A stretch of DNA of 64,000 bases from Halomarina ordinaria (GTDB taxonomy: Archaea > Halobacteriota > Halobacteria > Halobacteriales > Haloarculaceae), in the NCBI RefSeq assembly GCF_030553305.1, contig NZ_JARRAH010000001.1, positions 434,001-498,000 of the forward strand, given 5' to 3'. The notes under the pieces are model-generated. The model ran no database searches, was not told the origin of the DNA, and saw only the letters and a list, made by a program, of their open reading frames with translations. Made by a program: the position numbers and the translations under genes. Shown here piece by piece: positions 33,897-42,437 of the stretch (position 1 is its first letter; each line of letters opens with the position of its first letter).

Positions 33897-34743
33897 CACC
33901 GGCCCGGCACAGCGCCCGCAGGCCGAGCAGGGGACCGACTCCGAGGTCGAGGCGGCCGCCAGACACACCCCACGGGGCCTCCCGTTGCGCGTCGAGAACC
34001 TCCGCAAGGAGTTCGGCGGCATCACCGCCGTCGACGGGGCGACGTTCGCCGTCGAGGCAGGGTCGCTGACGGGACTCATCGGCCCGAACGGCGCCGGCAA
34101 GTCGACGACGTTCAACTGCATCGCCGGCGTCCACACCCCGACGGCCGGGCACGTCTACTTCCAGGGCGAGGACATCACCGGCCTCCGGCCGGACCGCATC
34201 GCCAACCGCGGCCTCGTCCGAACGTTCCAGATCGCCCGCGAACTCCACGACATGACCGTCCTCGAGAACATGATGCTCGCGCCGCGCGGACAGGTCGGCG
34301 AGTCGCTGGCGCGGTCGGTGCTCCCCGGCCTGCGCGGGACCGTCGTCGAGCAGGAGCGCGACCTCTACGAGCGGGCGTGGGAGACCCTCGAGTTCTTCGA
34401 GATAGACCACCTCGCCTTCGAGTTCGCGGGCAACCTCTCGGGCGGCCAGCGCAAACTGCTGGAGATGGCGCGCGTACTGATGACCGACCCGCAGATGGTG
34501 CTGCTCGACGAACCGCTCGCGGGCGTCAACCCGACGCTCGAGAAGAAACTCCTCGAACGGATTCACGACCTGCGCGAGGAGGGCTACACGTTCCTCCTCG
34601 TCGAACACGACATGGACGTCATCATGAACAACTGCGAACACATCATCGTGATGCACCAGGGGAAGGTGCTCGCGGAGGGCGAAGCGACCGACATCAAGAA
34701 CGACGACCGGGTCGTCGACGCCTACCTCGGTGAGACGATATGA
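33889..34743 (+). CDS. livG: ABC transporter ATP-binding protein, LivG type
   Basis: 284 residues after a 35-residue polar N-terminus. Walker A GPNGAGKS, the LivG-type segment VRTFQIARELHDMTVLENM, signature LSGGQRKLLEMAR, Walker B MVLLDEPLAGVNP, and the switch His in VEHDM are all intact. It hydrolyses ATP to drive transport as a pair with LivF. ATG 33889 lies within the end of livM; the stop overlaps livF (ATGA). Confidence 0.95.
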   Translation: MSDTGPAQRPQAEQGTDSEVEAAARHTPRGLPLRVENLRKEFGGITAVDGATFAVEAGSLTGLIGPNGAGKSTTFNCIAGVHTPTAGHVYFQGEDITGLRPDRIANRGLVRTFQIARELHDMTVLENMMLAPRGQVGESLARSVLPGLRGTVVEQERDLYERAWETLEFFEIDHLAFEFAGNLSGGQRKLLEMARVLMTDPQMVLLDEPLAGVNPTLEKKLLERIHDLREEGYTFLLVEHDMDVIMNNCEHIIVMHQGKVLAEGEATDIKNDDRVVDAYLGETI

Positions 34744-35570
34744 GCGACAGCGACGCCGACCGCGAGGCGCCACCGTCCACCTCGCCCGCCGAGGCCGACG
34801 CCCCCGAGGAGGGCGAGCACGCGACGGCGACGACGGGAGCGCCCGTCGGCACCGCCGAACCCGACGACGGTCTGCTCGCGGTGCGGGACCTCGACGCGGG
34901 TTACGGCGACCTGCAGGTGCTCTCGGCCCTCGACCTCACGGTCCGGGCGGGCGAGTACGTCACCATCGTCGGCCCGAACGGCGCCGGCAAGTCCACTGCG
35001 ATGAAGTCCGTCTTCGGCCTCACGACCCACATGGGCGGCACCGTCTCGTTCGACGGCCACGACATCGCCGGGTTGGTCCCCGAGGAGGTCATCCACTACG
35101 GCATCGGCTACGTCCCACAGAACGAGAACGTCTTCCCGACGCTCTCCGTCCAGGAGAACCTCGAGATGGGGGCGTACATCCTCGACGAGGTGCCACAGGA
35201 CCGCCTCGAAGCCGTCTACGACCGCTTCCCCATCCTCCGCGAGCGCAAGTCCCAGAAGGGCGGGACGCTCTCGGGCGGTCAGCGCCAGATGCTCGCCATG
35301 GGCCGGGCGCTGATGCTCGACCCGCAACTGCTCTTGCTCGACGAGCCCTCCGCCGGCCTCGCGCCGGACCTCGTCGAGGAGATGTTCGACCGCATCGACG
35401 CCATCAACGAGGCGGGGACGGCCGTCCTGATGGTCGAGCAGAACGCGAAGGAGGCGCTCCGGCGCTGCGACCGCGGCTACGTCCTCGTCAGCGGGACCAA
35501 CCGCTTCATGGACAGCGGCGAGGCGCTCCTGGCGGACGAGGACGTCAGACAGGAGTTCCTCGGCGGGTAG
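34740..35570 (+). CDS. livF: ABC transporter ATP-binding protein, LivF type
   Basis: 276 residues after a 40-residue low-complexity acidic N-terminus (Asp/Glu/Ala/Thr). Walker A GPNGAGKS, LivF-typical YVPQNENVFPTLSVQENL, signature LSGGQRQMLAMGRAL, Walker B LLLLDEPSAGLAP, and VEQNAKEAL with the usual LivF Gln in the switch region. Last gene of livHMGF. It is convergent with the binding-protein gene, 36 bases away. Confidence 0.95.
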   Translation: MSDSDADREAPPSTSPAEADAPEEGEHATATTGAPVGTAEPDDGLLAVRDLDAGYGDLQVLSALDLTVRAGEYVTIVGPNGAGKSTAMKSVFGLTTHMGGTVSFDGHDIAGLVPEEVIHYGIGYVPQNENVFPTLSVQENLEMGAYILDEVPQDRLEAVYDRFPILRERKSQKGGTLSGGQRQMLAMGRALMLDPQLLLLDEPSAGLAPDLVEEMFDRIDAINEAGTAVLMVEQNAKEALRRCDRGYVLVSGTNRFMDSGEALLADEDVRQEFLGG

Positions 35571-35606
35571 TCGCGTCGCGAAAGAAGTCTGTTCCCGAGG
35601 ACTGGG

Positions 35607-36902
35607 TCAGCCGTCGAACTCGATGGTCTCGACGGTCTCGATGCCGCCGTCCGGGTTGAAGGCGAACAGTTCGTACACCGCCGTCTGCAGGTCGCCGTTG
35701 TCGTCGAACTCGAGGCTGCTGGAGGCACCCTGGTAGTTGATTTCGTCGCCGGCGCCGGCGGCCTCGAGGGCGTCGCCGAGCTGGTCGGGCGTGAACTCCT
35801 CGCCCTCCGGGTTGGCGACGGTCTGCATCTGTTCGGCGATGGCGGCGCCGTCCGCCTCGCCGGCCGCGGCCTGCGCGAGCAGGAGGACGGCCGTGGCGTC
35901 GTACGCCTGGGCGGTGAACACGCCGGGGGACCCGTCGTACTCCTCCTCCCACCGCTGGGTGAAGAAGTCGCGGCCGGGGCCGTCGGCGCTCGGCGCCGTC
36001 CCCTGGACGTTCGCCATCTCGTTGCCGACCTCCGTCGGGAGCGTCCCGTCGCGGAGGCCGTCGGTGACGAGCACGGGGAGGTCGGTGTCGAATCCGGAGT
36101 AGAAGTCACGGAACAGCTGGATACCGCTCTCGGGGTAGGCGATGACGAGCAGGAGGTCGGGGTCGTCCCCGAGCGCCTGCTGGAGCTGCGAGGAGTAGCT
36201 CGACTGGCCGGGCTGGAGCGAGACGGTCTGCTGGACCGTCCCGTCCTGCTCGCTCTCGAACGCCTCCGAGAACGTCTCGGAGAGCAGCTGCCCGTAGTCG
36301 TTGTTCACGAAGATGGTCGACGCCGTCGAGGCACCCTCGTCGGCCGCGACCTGCGCGAGCACCGGCCCCTGGATGTTGTCCGCCGGCGGCGTCCGGTAGA
36401 CGAGCCCTTCGTCCTCGAGGTCGGTGATGTCCGGCGACGTACTCGCCGGGGAGCACATCGCGACCCCCTCGGGGACGAAGACCTGGTTCGCCACCTGGAT
36501 GGTCACGGCGGAGGACGCCGCGCCGGTGACCGCCGGGAAGCCGGCGTTGACGAGCGACTCGGCGGCCGTCACCCCCTGGTTGGGGTCGGTCGCCGTGTCC
36601 TCGGTCTGGGAGTTGATAGTGTAGCTGGTGTCCGCGCTCTCCAGTTGCGTGACGGGGAGTTCGGCGCCGTTGGCGATGGGCTGGCCGAGCGTCCCGAGGT
36701 CGCCGGTCAGCGGCATGAGGACGCCGACGGAGAGTTCCCCGCCACCGCCGCCGCCACCGCCCGAGCCGTTACCACCGGAGCCGTTGCCCCCGCCGTTGCC
36801 ACCGTTACCGCCGTCGTCGCCACCGAGGCAACCAGCGACGAGGGCCGTGCCTGCGACCCCCGCTCCCTTCAGGAAATGCCGTCTCTTGATGCCATGTCGC
36901 AT
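35607..36902 (-). CDS. livK: ABC transporter substrate-binding lipoprotein, LivK type
   Basis: 431 residues. Twin-arginine signal with lipobox: KRRHFLKGAGVAG then LVAGC (about 6-26), so it is a Tat-exported, lipid-anchored protein. A Gly/Asn/Ser-rich linker of about 30 residues follows, then the two-lobed periplasmic-binding fold (GVLMPLTGDLGTLGQPIANGAEL start, ANQVFVPEGVAMCSPASTSP hinge region). It should capture the ligand for LivHMGF. Unlike most systems the gene is on the opposite strand with its own promoter (TTTATATC on the minus strand, about 25-30 bases before the ATG), so binding protein and transporter are controlled separately. Confidence 0.9.
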   Translation of the reverse strand: MRHGIKRRHFLKGAGVAGTALVAGCLGGDDGGNGGNGGGNGSGGNGSGGGGGGGGELSVGVLMPLTGDLGTLGQPIANGAELPVTQLESADTSYTINSQTEDTATDPNQGVTAAESLVNAGFPAVTGAASSAVTIQVANQVFVPEGVAMCSPASTSPDITDLEDEGLVYRTPPADNIQGPVLAQVAADEGASTASTIFVNNDYGQLLSETFSEAFESEQDGTVQQTVSLQPGQSSYSSQLQQALGDDPDLLLVIAYPESGIQLFRDFYSGFDTDLPVLVTDGLRDGTLPTEVGNEMANVQGTAPSADGPGRDFFTQRWEEEYDGSPGVFTAQAYDATAVLLLAQAAAGEADGAAIAEQMQTVANPEGEEFTPDQLGDALEAAGAGDEINYQGASSSLEFDDNGDLQTAVYELFAFNPDGGIETVETIEFDG

Positions 36903-36960
36903 GGTACCGGGGGGTTTCAAACGTAAAGATATAAAGATGTCTGTTGGTTCGACCTACGTT

Positions 36961-37473
36961 TCACATGTCCCGGCAGTCGGCGCACAGCGCGAGGCCGTCC
37001 GCCACCGCGAGCGACCGCGTGAGCGTGCCACAGCCCTCACAGATGCCCTGGTCGCCGTAGTTCGGGGTACTCGCCCGGAGGCCGTCGTCGTAGTCACCCG
37101 CCTCGTGGGGGACGGTGAGCACGTCGCGCTCCGTCAGAACGCCGAGCAGTTCCTCCCCGTCGGTGACCAGCAGTCGGTGGACGCTCCCCGAGAACCGGCC
37201 GCTGGCGTCGACCACCGCGGTCTCCGGCGCCACCGTCTCCACGTCCGTCTTCATCACGTCGGAGACGGTCGACTCCTCGGCTTCCCCCCGGACGTACGCC
37301 CCGAGCACCGCCGCCTGGCTGACGACGCCGACCGGCGTGCGCCCGCGCAGGACGACCGCACAGGTGGCGCCCTCCTCCAGCAGTAACTCGGCGGTGCCGG
37401 GGAGGCTATCCCCCTCCGTCACCCCCACGAACGTGCGGGTCATGGCATCGCGGACTGTGACACTCCCGTCCAT
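36961..37473 (-). CDS. CBS-domain protein with C-terminal zinc ribbon
   Basis: 170 residues. Two CBS motifs (about 4-58, VRDAMTRTFVGVTEGDSL..., and about 63-118, VSDVMKTDVETVAPETAV) form a Bateman module that binds adenine nucleotides. A small zinc ribbon follows, CEGCGTL...LCADC (about 144-168). Such fusions act as energy sensors, with the ribbon perhaps binding nucleic acid or protein. ATG 37473 fits a TATA-like CTTTTTA about 27 bases upstream. It lies 53 bases downstream of the GTP cyclohydrolase III gene on the same strand. Confidence 0.85.
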   Translation of the reverse strand: MDGSVTVRDAMTRTFVGVTEGDSLPGTAELLLEEGATCAVVLRGRTPVGVVSQAAVLGAYVRGEAEESTVSDVMKTDVETVAPETAVVDASGRFSGSVHRLLVTDGEELLGVLTERDVLTVPHEAGDYDDGLRASTPNYGDQGICEGCGTLTRSLAVADGLALCADCRDM

Positions 37474-37526
37474 GTCAGGAGGTACCACACAGCGGGACTA
37501 AAAGCTACCTCTCCGGGCGGGGACGG

Positions 37527-38291
37527 TCACTCCCAGGCCAGTTCGACGAGCGTCCCCTCCTCGCGACAGACCTCGAGTTCGTGTTTCGCCTGCATACCCG
37601 CGTCGTGGGCAGTCCGGGCGCGACCGGCACCGACCTTCAGGTCGACGCCGACGGCCTCGTCGACGTGGTCGATGGCGTCGTGGTAATCCGCCCGCGACAG
37701 CGACGGACAGACGGCGATGACGTTGTCCCCGCCGACGAAGAAGGAGAGCGCGTCGTGGGCGGTGCGCATGTAGCGCATGAGTTCGGCGTAGCCCTGCTCG
37801 ATGTGGATGAACGTGTCGAAGGCGTTCAACTGGTCGGTGTACTTGCCCGTCGCGTCGTTCACGTCGAAGTGGGCGATGTGGACGTCCTCCTCGCCGCGTT
37901 CGCGCTCCGGCAGGGTCTCGCCCTCGAGTATCTCCTGGCGGGACTTGTCCTGTGCGCTCCCGGCCTCCTGGAGGTACTCGCTCGCGCGGCCGAGCGCCGC
38001 GATGGGGCGCTCGTCGACGGCGATGCCGAGGCTCACCGTCACCGGGTAGCGGTTGCCGACCGACTCCTGGATGAGCGCGTGGGCGTCGCCGTCGATGCCG
38101 TTGGTGACGGCCACCATGTTGTCGAATCGGGTGAAGAAGACGTACCCCTCGCGGTTCCCGACGAGCTGCGAGAGGTCCGCGTACAGCCGCGACTGGAGGG
38201 TCTGTAGGTCGACCTCCCGGCGAGGTTCCGGCGTCACCGTCCACGGTCCGTAGTTGTCGATCTGGATGAGGGTGACCTGGGTACTCGTCAC
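37527..38291 (-). CDS. gch3: GTP cyclohydrolase III
   Basis: 254 residues. Opens with TLIQIDNYGPWTVTPEPRREVDLQ, the archaeal GCH III signature. It has two GGDEF-like halves: FTRFDNMVAVTNGI (about 53-66) and FFVGGDNVIAVCPSLS (about 186-201). It turns GTP into 2-amino-5-formylamino-6-ribosylaminopyrimidinone phosphate (FAPy), the entry point to archaeal riboflavin and F420 synthesis. It stands near, but is not overlapped with, the pterin-synthase gene cluster at 38743-43438, which makes a shared pyrimidine or pterin theme possible. Confidence 0.93.
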   Translation of the reverse strand: MTSTQVTLIQIDNYGPWTVTPEPRREVDLQTLQSRLYADLSQLVGNREGYVFFTRFDNMVAVTNGIDGDAHALIQESVGNRYPVTVSLGIAVDERPIAALGRASEYLQEAGSAQDKSRQEILEGETLPERERGEEDVHIAHFDVNDATGKYTDQLNAFDTFIHIEQGYAELMRYMRTAHDALSFFVGGDNVIAVCPSLSRADYHDAIDHVDEAVGVDLKVGAGRARTAHDAGMQAKHELEVCREEGTLVELAWE

Positions 38292-38366
38292 GCGAACGAC
38301 TACTACCGGATAGCCTATGCGTCTTTGGATTCCGGCGGAGCGGCGCCCTCCCGCCGCTCTGGGCCG

Positions 38367-38693
38367 TTACTCGAGTCGCCCCTTCAGTTGCCGTGCCGCC
38401 CGCGACAGCGACACCGCGTCGCGCGTCGAGTCGTAGGCGACGACGTCCGTCGCCACCAGCTTCGGGAGGTCCTCGTCGTGGAGCGCCGTCCAGACCCGTC
38501 GGCGCTCCTCGGGGCCGACGGCCTCGACGGGGACGTCGCGCTCGGCGGCGGCGACGTGCGCGGCGAGCGTCGCGACCGGCAGGCAGTCGTCGGCCCGTGC
38601 GAGCGTCGCGAGCAGCAGTCGCCGCCGCGGCGTCGCCAGCAGGTCGGCGACGACATCGCTCGGCAGCTCCGTCGAATAGGTGTCTGTCGCCAT
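38367..38693 (-). CDS. Small winged-helix DNA-binding protein
   Basis: 108 residues. Layout of the haloarchaeal DUF7344-type HTH: LLATPRRRLLLATLARADDCLPVATLAAHVAA (helices 1-2), then EERRRVWTALHDEDLPKLVATDVVAYDSTRDAVSLS (recognition helix and wing). No sensor domain. Monocistronic; it sits at the downstream end of the pterin-synthase cluster on the same strand and could be its regulator, but that is only proximity. Confidence 0.75.
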   Translation of the reverse strand: MATDTYSTELPSDVVADLLATPRRRLLLATLARADDCLPVATLAAHVAAAERDVPVEAVGPEERRRVWTALHDEDLPKLVATDVVAYDSTRDAVSLSRAARQLKGRLE

Positions 38694-38742
38694 AGGTGGG
38701 GGTTCGACGGACGGGGATTAATAAATGTCGTCTGTTCGCATA

Positions 38743-39354
38743 TCACACGATTCGGTCGCGGCCAACGAACCGCCGGAGCGCACCACAGACGCGCTCGCGA
38801 AGGGGGCCGACGACGGGGGCCGCACCGACACCGACGTAGACCGCGAGCGGACGGTACTCGCCCGTCCGCCGGAGGTGGAGCGCCGTCGCCGCCGCCCGGT
38901 GGTTTCCGTCGGCGACGCGCGTGGGCGCACACCCCCGACGGGTCGTCGCCACGGGCGCCGGGAACGACGCCCCTCCCGCGAGCGCCGCCGTCAGCCGCTC
39001 GACGCAGTCGACGTCGACGCCGGCGGCCGCCGCCGGGAGCGCGACGGCGTCTCGACGGTCGATGCGACGGGCGGCCTCGCGAACCGTCCCGTCGGGTGAG
39101 AGCGCCCGCCAGCCGAGTTCCGGCGGTCCGTCGATGACGTGCAACCGCCCGAACGCCGCCCGCGAGAGCCGGAGGTGGTACCAGCGCGCCGGTCGGGTCT
39201 GCCAGAGGAACGAGGCCGCCCCCGGGTTCGCGGTGAGGAGCGCGTCGAGCGCCTCCGCAGGGGGCAGTTCCTCCGGACGTTCGGGTCCCCCCTCCTCCAG
39301 GCGGAGCCAGTGGTCCACGACGGCGGACTCCTCGACCCTGACCGGGGCACTCAT
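38743..39354 (-). CDS. ParB-like fold protein of the pterin-synthase cluster
   Basis: 203 residues. The only recognisable motif is RVADGNHRAAATALHLRR (about 146-163), which resembles the DG(N/H)HR motif of ParB/sulfiredoxin-type domains that bind CTP or ATP. The first half (LLTANPGAASFLWQTRPARWYHLRLSRAAF) has no match that I know. The start ATG overlaps the methyltransferase stop (ATGA), so it is translated with the cluster. It could be a nucleotide-using enzyme rather than a DNA partition protein, since there is no HTH. Confidence 0.6.
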   Translation of the reverse strand: MSAPVRVEESAVVDHWLRLEEGGPERPEELPPAEALDALLTANPGAASFLWQTRPARWYHLRLSRAAFGRLHVIDGPPELGWRALSPDGTVREAARRIDRRDAVALPAAAAGVDVDCVERLTAALAGGASFPAPVATTRRGCAPTRVADGNHRAAATALHLRRTGEYRPLAVYVGVGAAPVVGPLRERVCGALRRFVGRDRIV

Positions 39355-40220
39355 CGGACGCGACCGAGCAGGTCGAGCTGGTGGGCGACGTACACCAGGT
39401 CGCCGGCGGCCACCTGCTCGCGGCGCGTCCCCACCCAGTCGTCGAGCGCCGCGGGGGCGAGCGCGTCGTCCTCGCGGAGCGCCCCTTCTATCGCGTCGAG
39501 CATCCACCGGAGGAACGTCGCCTCATCGGCCGGGTAGCCGCCCTCTCTGGGGTGGACCACCCAGTCGGACCCGGCGACCGCGAGCAGGTCAGCGCTGTCG
39601 GGGAGCGCGTGGTAGACGGACCGCCCGGCCCGGCGGCCGGCCTTCGGGCGGGCGTCCATGTGGTCGTGGTAGGCGCGCTCGACGGCGTCGTCGCGGGGGT
39701 GGGGCGGGGAGAAGTGCGTCCCGCCGTCGTAGGTGATGGGGAAGTACCAGAGCCCCTCCGGGTCGAGCGCGGCGAGGAGGTCGGGGAACGCGTCGAGTTC
39801 CACCAGGTCGAGGAACGCCTGGCCGACGAGCAGGTCGCACTCCCGGGCGGGCGCGACGGCGAGCGCGTCGCCCGCGACGAACTCGACGCGCAAGCGCTCC
39901 TCGTCGCGGGTACACACCAGCCGCTCGCCCTCGGCCGCGACGTCGAAGCCCCGCTCGCGCGCCCAGCCCGGGAACCCCTCGCGGGCCGCCGCGACCGTCG
40001 ACGCCTCCCGGTCGACGAGGGTGTACTCGACGCGCGGCGGGAGCGCCTCCCACTCGACGAGCCGGTGGCACATCGCCCCGAGGCCCGCTCCCACGTCGAG
40101 GACGCGGAGGCGCTCTCGTCCCCGGAGTTCGCGCCGCAGGCGCTCGAACACGCGGCGGTCGATGGCCCGGTCGTCGACCGTCCGCTTCGCGCGGAGGTAG
40201 GCCCTGAACGACTCGCCCAT
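39351..40220 (-). CDS. SAM-dependent methyltransferase of the pterin-synthase cluster
   Basis: 289 residues. Class I Rossmann methyltransferase: LRVLDVGAGLGAMCHRL (motif I, about 38-54), YTLVDREASTVAAAREGF (motif II acidic residue), FVAGDALAVAP and CDLLVGQAFLDLVELDAFPDLLAAL (post-I motifs). The C-terminal 120 residues, with SVYHALPDSADLLAVAGSDWVVHPREGGYP, are specific to this group. The substrate is unknown. It begins 4 bases after the glycosyltransferase stop and overlaps the ParB-like gene. Confidence 0.8.
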   Translation of the reverse strand: MGESFRAYLRAKRTVDDRAIDRRVFERLRRELRGRERLRVLDVGAGLGAMCHRLVEWEALPPRVEYTLVDREASTVAAAREGFPGWARERGFDVAAEGERLVCTRDEERLRVEFVAGDALAVAPARECDLLVGQAFLDLVELDAFPDLLAALDPEGLWYFPITYDGGTHFSPPHPRDDAVERAYHDHMDARPKAGRRAGRSVYHALPDSADLLAVAGSDWVVHPREGGYPADEATFLRWMLDAIEGALREDDALAPAALDDWVGTRREQVAAGDLVYVAHQLDLLGRVR

Positions 40221-40224
40221 GCGC

Positions 40225-41310
40225 TCAGGCGACCTCCGCGTGCGCGGTGGGTCCGCCCGCCAGGTCGGCGAGGAACGCACGCACGCGAGCCCCCGTCTCC
40301 GCCCACGTCGGGTGCGCCTCGAAGCGCTCGCGGGCGGCGAGACCCATCCGCGCGAGGTGGTCGCGGTCGCCCTCGAGCTCCGCGAGTCGGAGCGCGAGCC
40401 GTGCCGGGTCGTCGGGCGGGACGAGGTAGCCGGTGACGCCGTCCTCGACGACCTCGCGGGCGCCGCCGCGCTCGCTCGCCAGCGCCGGGAGGCCGAACCC
40501 CATCCCCTCCAGGTAGGCGATGCCGAACCCCTCGTGGCGCGAGGGGAGCGCGAGGACGTGACTCCGTTCGAGGAGGGTCGCGACGCTCCCCGTCGGCAGG
40601 TCGCCGGCGAGCGCCACCCGGTCGTCGACGCCGCGGGCCGCGACGAGCGCTCGTACCCGACGGACGTAGCCCGGGTCGCGGTCGAGGCCGCCGACGACGG
40701 TGAGCCGCCAGGGGACGTCCAGCCGGGCGAGCGCCTCCACCAGCGTGTCGATGCCCTTGCGCGGGACGACGCTCCCCAGCGCGACGACGCGGAACGGCTC
40801 CTCGCGGGCGCGGGCGGCGACGTCCACCGCCGGCGGGTCGAACTGATCACAGACGGGCGGCGCGACGAGCGCCTCGTCGACCGACGCGAGGCGACGCACC
40901 GAGCGCAGCGTCGCCTCGCTGGTCGCGACGACGCCGTCGAGCGTGTCGAGGTAGGCGCGCTCGACGGCCTCGTACAGCCGCCTCTCGCGGCCCGTCGCCT
41001 CCTCGCGGCGCAGGTGGTGGACGACGCCGACCAGCGGGCAGTCCAGACGGGCACGGAGCCGCCGGTTCGTCAGCGCGAGCGAGGGGTGGGCGAGTTCGTC
41101 CTGCAGGAGGACGTCGTACTCGCCGGCGAGTCGCCGGGGGAGGCGCGGGTCGAGGTTGTCGAGCAGTCCGCGGGGGTAGGAGCGCCACGGGAGCGAGACG
41201 ACGTCGACGCGGTCGCCACGGGAGCGAAGCGCCTCGACGAGGCCGCGGTCGTAGGCGAACCCGCCGCTTCGCGTCTCGATGTCGCCGTAGACGACGAGTC
41301 CGACGCGCAT
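40225..41310 (-). CDS. Family 4 glycosyltransferase of the pterin-synthase cluster
   Basis: 361 residues, GT-B fold. N-terminal MRVGLVVYGDIETRSGGFAYDRGLVEAL with the acceptor-side GGF loop. The C-terminal half has VVALGSVVPRKGIDTLVEALARL and the donor-site EX7E motif in PSRHEGFGIAYLEGMGFGLPALAS. It should transfer a sugar from a nucleotide donor with retention. No membrane helices. ATG 41310 overlaps the pterin-synthase stop (TGATG). Being coupled to a PTPS-fold gene, the acceptor may be a pterin-like small molecule rather than a lipid or protein; this is inference. Confidence 0.85.
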   Translation of the reverse strand: MRVGLVVYGDIETRSGGFAYDRGLVEALRSRGDRVDVVSLPWRSYPRGLLDNLDPRLPRRLAGEYDVLLQDELAHPSLALTNRRLRARLDCPLVGVVHHLRREEATGRERRLYEAVERAYLDTLDGVVATSEATLRSVRRLASVDEALVAPPVCDQFDPPAVDVAARAREEPFRVVALGSVVPRKGIDTLVEALARLDVPWRLTVVGGLDRDPGYVRRVRALVAARGVDDRVALAGDLPTGSVATLLERSHVLALPSRHEGFGIAYLEGMGFGLPALASERGGAREVVEDGVTGYLVPPDDPARLALRLAELEGDRDHLARMGLAARERFEAHPTWAETGARVRAFLADLAGGPTAHAEVA

Positions 41311-41687
41311 CAGAGCGACTGCTCGTAGCCCGCGCAGGCGGTCTCGTCCTCCCACAGCCGGACGGCGAGCGTCTCGACGAAGTCGGGGTCGAGCGCCTCG
41401 CTCGCGCGCTCCCAGACGACGCGCGCGAAGTGCTCGACGCTCGGGTTCACCCCCTCGAACTCCGGGAGGTCGTTGAGCGTCGCGTCGGCGTAGCGGGCCT
41501 CCACCTCGTCGAGGAGGGCGTTCACGGCGTCGATGTCCGTGAGGTACCGGTACTGGTCGAGGTCCGGGCCCGACAGGGTGAGTTCGGCCTCGAAGTGGTG
41601 CGAGTGGAGGTCGCCCTCCGGGCCGGGGTTCGGCACCGTGAGGTAGTGCTGTGCGATGAAGTCTCGGGTGACGGTGACGGTGTACAT
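41310..41687 (-). CDS. 6-pyruvoyl-tetrahydropterin synthase-fold protein, Glu-type (PTPS-III-like)
   Basis: 125 residues, the T-fold. Zinc ligands are His14 (AQH) and His28/His30 (HSH). In QueD and classical PTPS a catalytic Cys stands four residues before the HxH; here that position is Glu24 (PEGDLHSH). A Glu there is the mark of PTPS-III, which converts dihydroneopterin triphosphate to 6-hydroxymethyl-dihydropterin. PSVEHFARVVWE and the final LWEDETACAGYE keep the pterin-anchoring His and Glu. So it is probably not the archaeosine enzyme QueD. Start ATG 41687 (a GTG two codons earlier is possible). It heads a four-gene overlapping string with a TATA-like AACTTATC about 125 bases upstream. 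Confidence 0.8.
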   Translation of the reverse strand: MYTVTVTRDFIAQHYLTVPNPGPEGDLHSHHFEAELTLSGPDLDQYRYLTDIDAVNALLDEVEARYADATLNDLPEFEGVNPSVEHFARVVWERASEALDPDFVETLAVRLWEDETACAGYEQSL

Positions 41688-41852
41688 GTCCACGGGTGGG
41701 CCGGGCGGCGCGTGCGTGAGTTCGCGACCGACCCCGCGGGAGGCCCGGCGACCCCCGCGACCCGACGGCGCGGTGGTCGGTCGGCGACGATACGACGGGT
41801 ACGCGGGGTCGACTGATAAGTTTGATTCAGCGAATCGACAGGAACGTTCCCC

Positions 41853-42437
41853 TCACAGCCCCCGGCCGGTCCCGAGGACGGCCGTACAGCCGACGAGGTC
41901 GTCGCCGAGTCGGTCCTCGAGGTCGGCGGCCGGGAGGAACCCCGCGAGGCCGGTCTCGAGGTTCTGCGCGACGAACCCCTCCAGGTTCTCGTCGGTGTCG
42001 AGCAACGGCGGGGCGAGGAGGCTCGCGTCGAACGCCGCGAGGTCGTGGGCGCCGGTGTAGTACTGGACGTCGAGGAGTTCGTCGGTGGGGGGCGAGGCGA
42101 CCGTCGCGGTGGCCGCACCGTCGAACTCCCGCTCGACGAACCGGCTCCGGACGAACGCCGCCTCGGCGAGGACGCTCGCCCGGGGGTGACTCTCGTAGAC
42201 GGTCATGGCGACGTCGTCGACGCGGTCGAACCCCGCCGCACCCTGGCGGCGCTCGTGCAGGCGGTCGAGACGCCACGGCCTGAGCGGTTCGACGCCGTGA
42301 CGCGTCGTCTGGACGACCTCGCCACGGTCGAGGGCGAACCCCTGCTCGGTGTAGAAGCCACAGCCCTCGAAGACGACGTACTCGCCGCCGTCGTCGAACC
42401 GGTAGAGCGTCCCGTCCACGAGTCGCGCGGTGTTCAT
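41853..42437 (-). CDS. Unknown protein coupled to the MDR dehydrogenase
   Basis: 194 residues, no recognised family. It starts MNTARLVDGTLYRFDDGGEY; contains HGVEPLRPWRLDRLHERRQGAAGFDRVDDVAMTVYESHP, then DVQYYTGAHDLAAFDASLLAPPLLDTDENLEGFVAQNLE. Soluble, mixed alpha/beta composition, no signal peptide. It overlaps the dehydrogenase stop (ATGA) and is therefore translated with it. The next gene of the cluster begins 165 bases further on. Confidence 0.7.
   Translation of the reverse strand: MNTARLVDGTLYRFDDGGEYVVFEGCGFYTEQGFALDRGEVVQTTRHGVEPLRPWRLDRLHERRQGAAGFDRVDDVAMTVYESHPRASVLAEAAFVRSRFVEREFDGAATATVASPPTDELLDVQYYTGAHDLAAFDASLLAPPLLDTDENLEGFVAQNLETGLAGFLPAADLEDRLGDDLVGCTAVLGTGRGL

Noticed and set aside
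36919-36961. AAACGTA/TACGTTT inverted repeat around the livK promoter
   Set aside because: Seven-base arms 29 bases apart, the right arm entering the next gene; too weak to call an operator.
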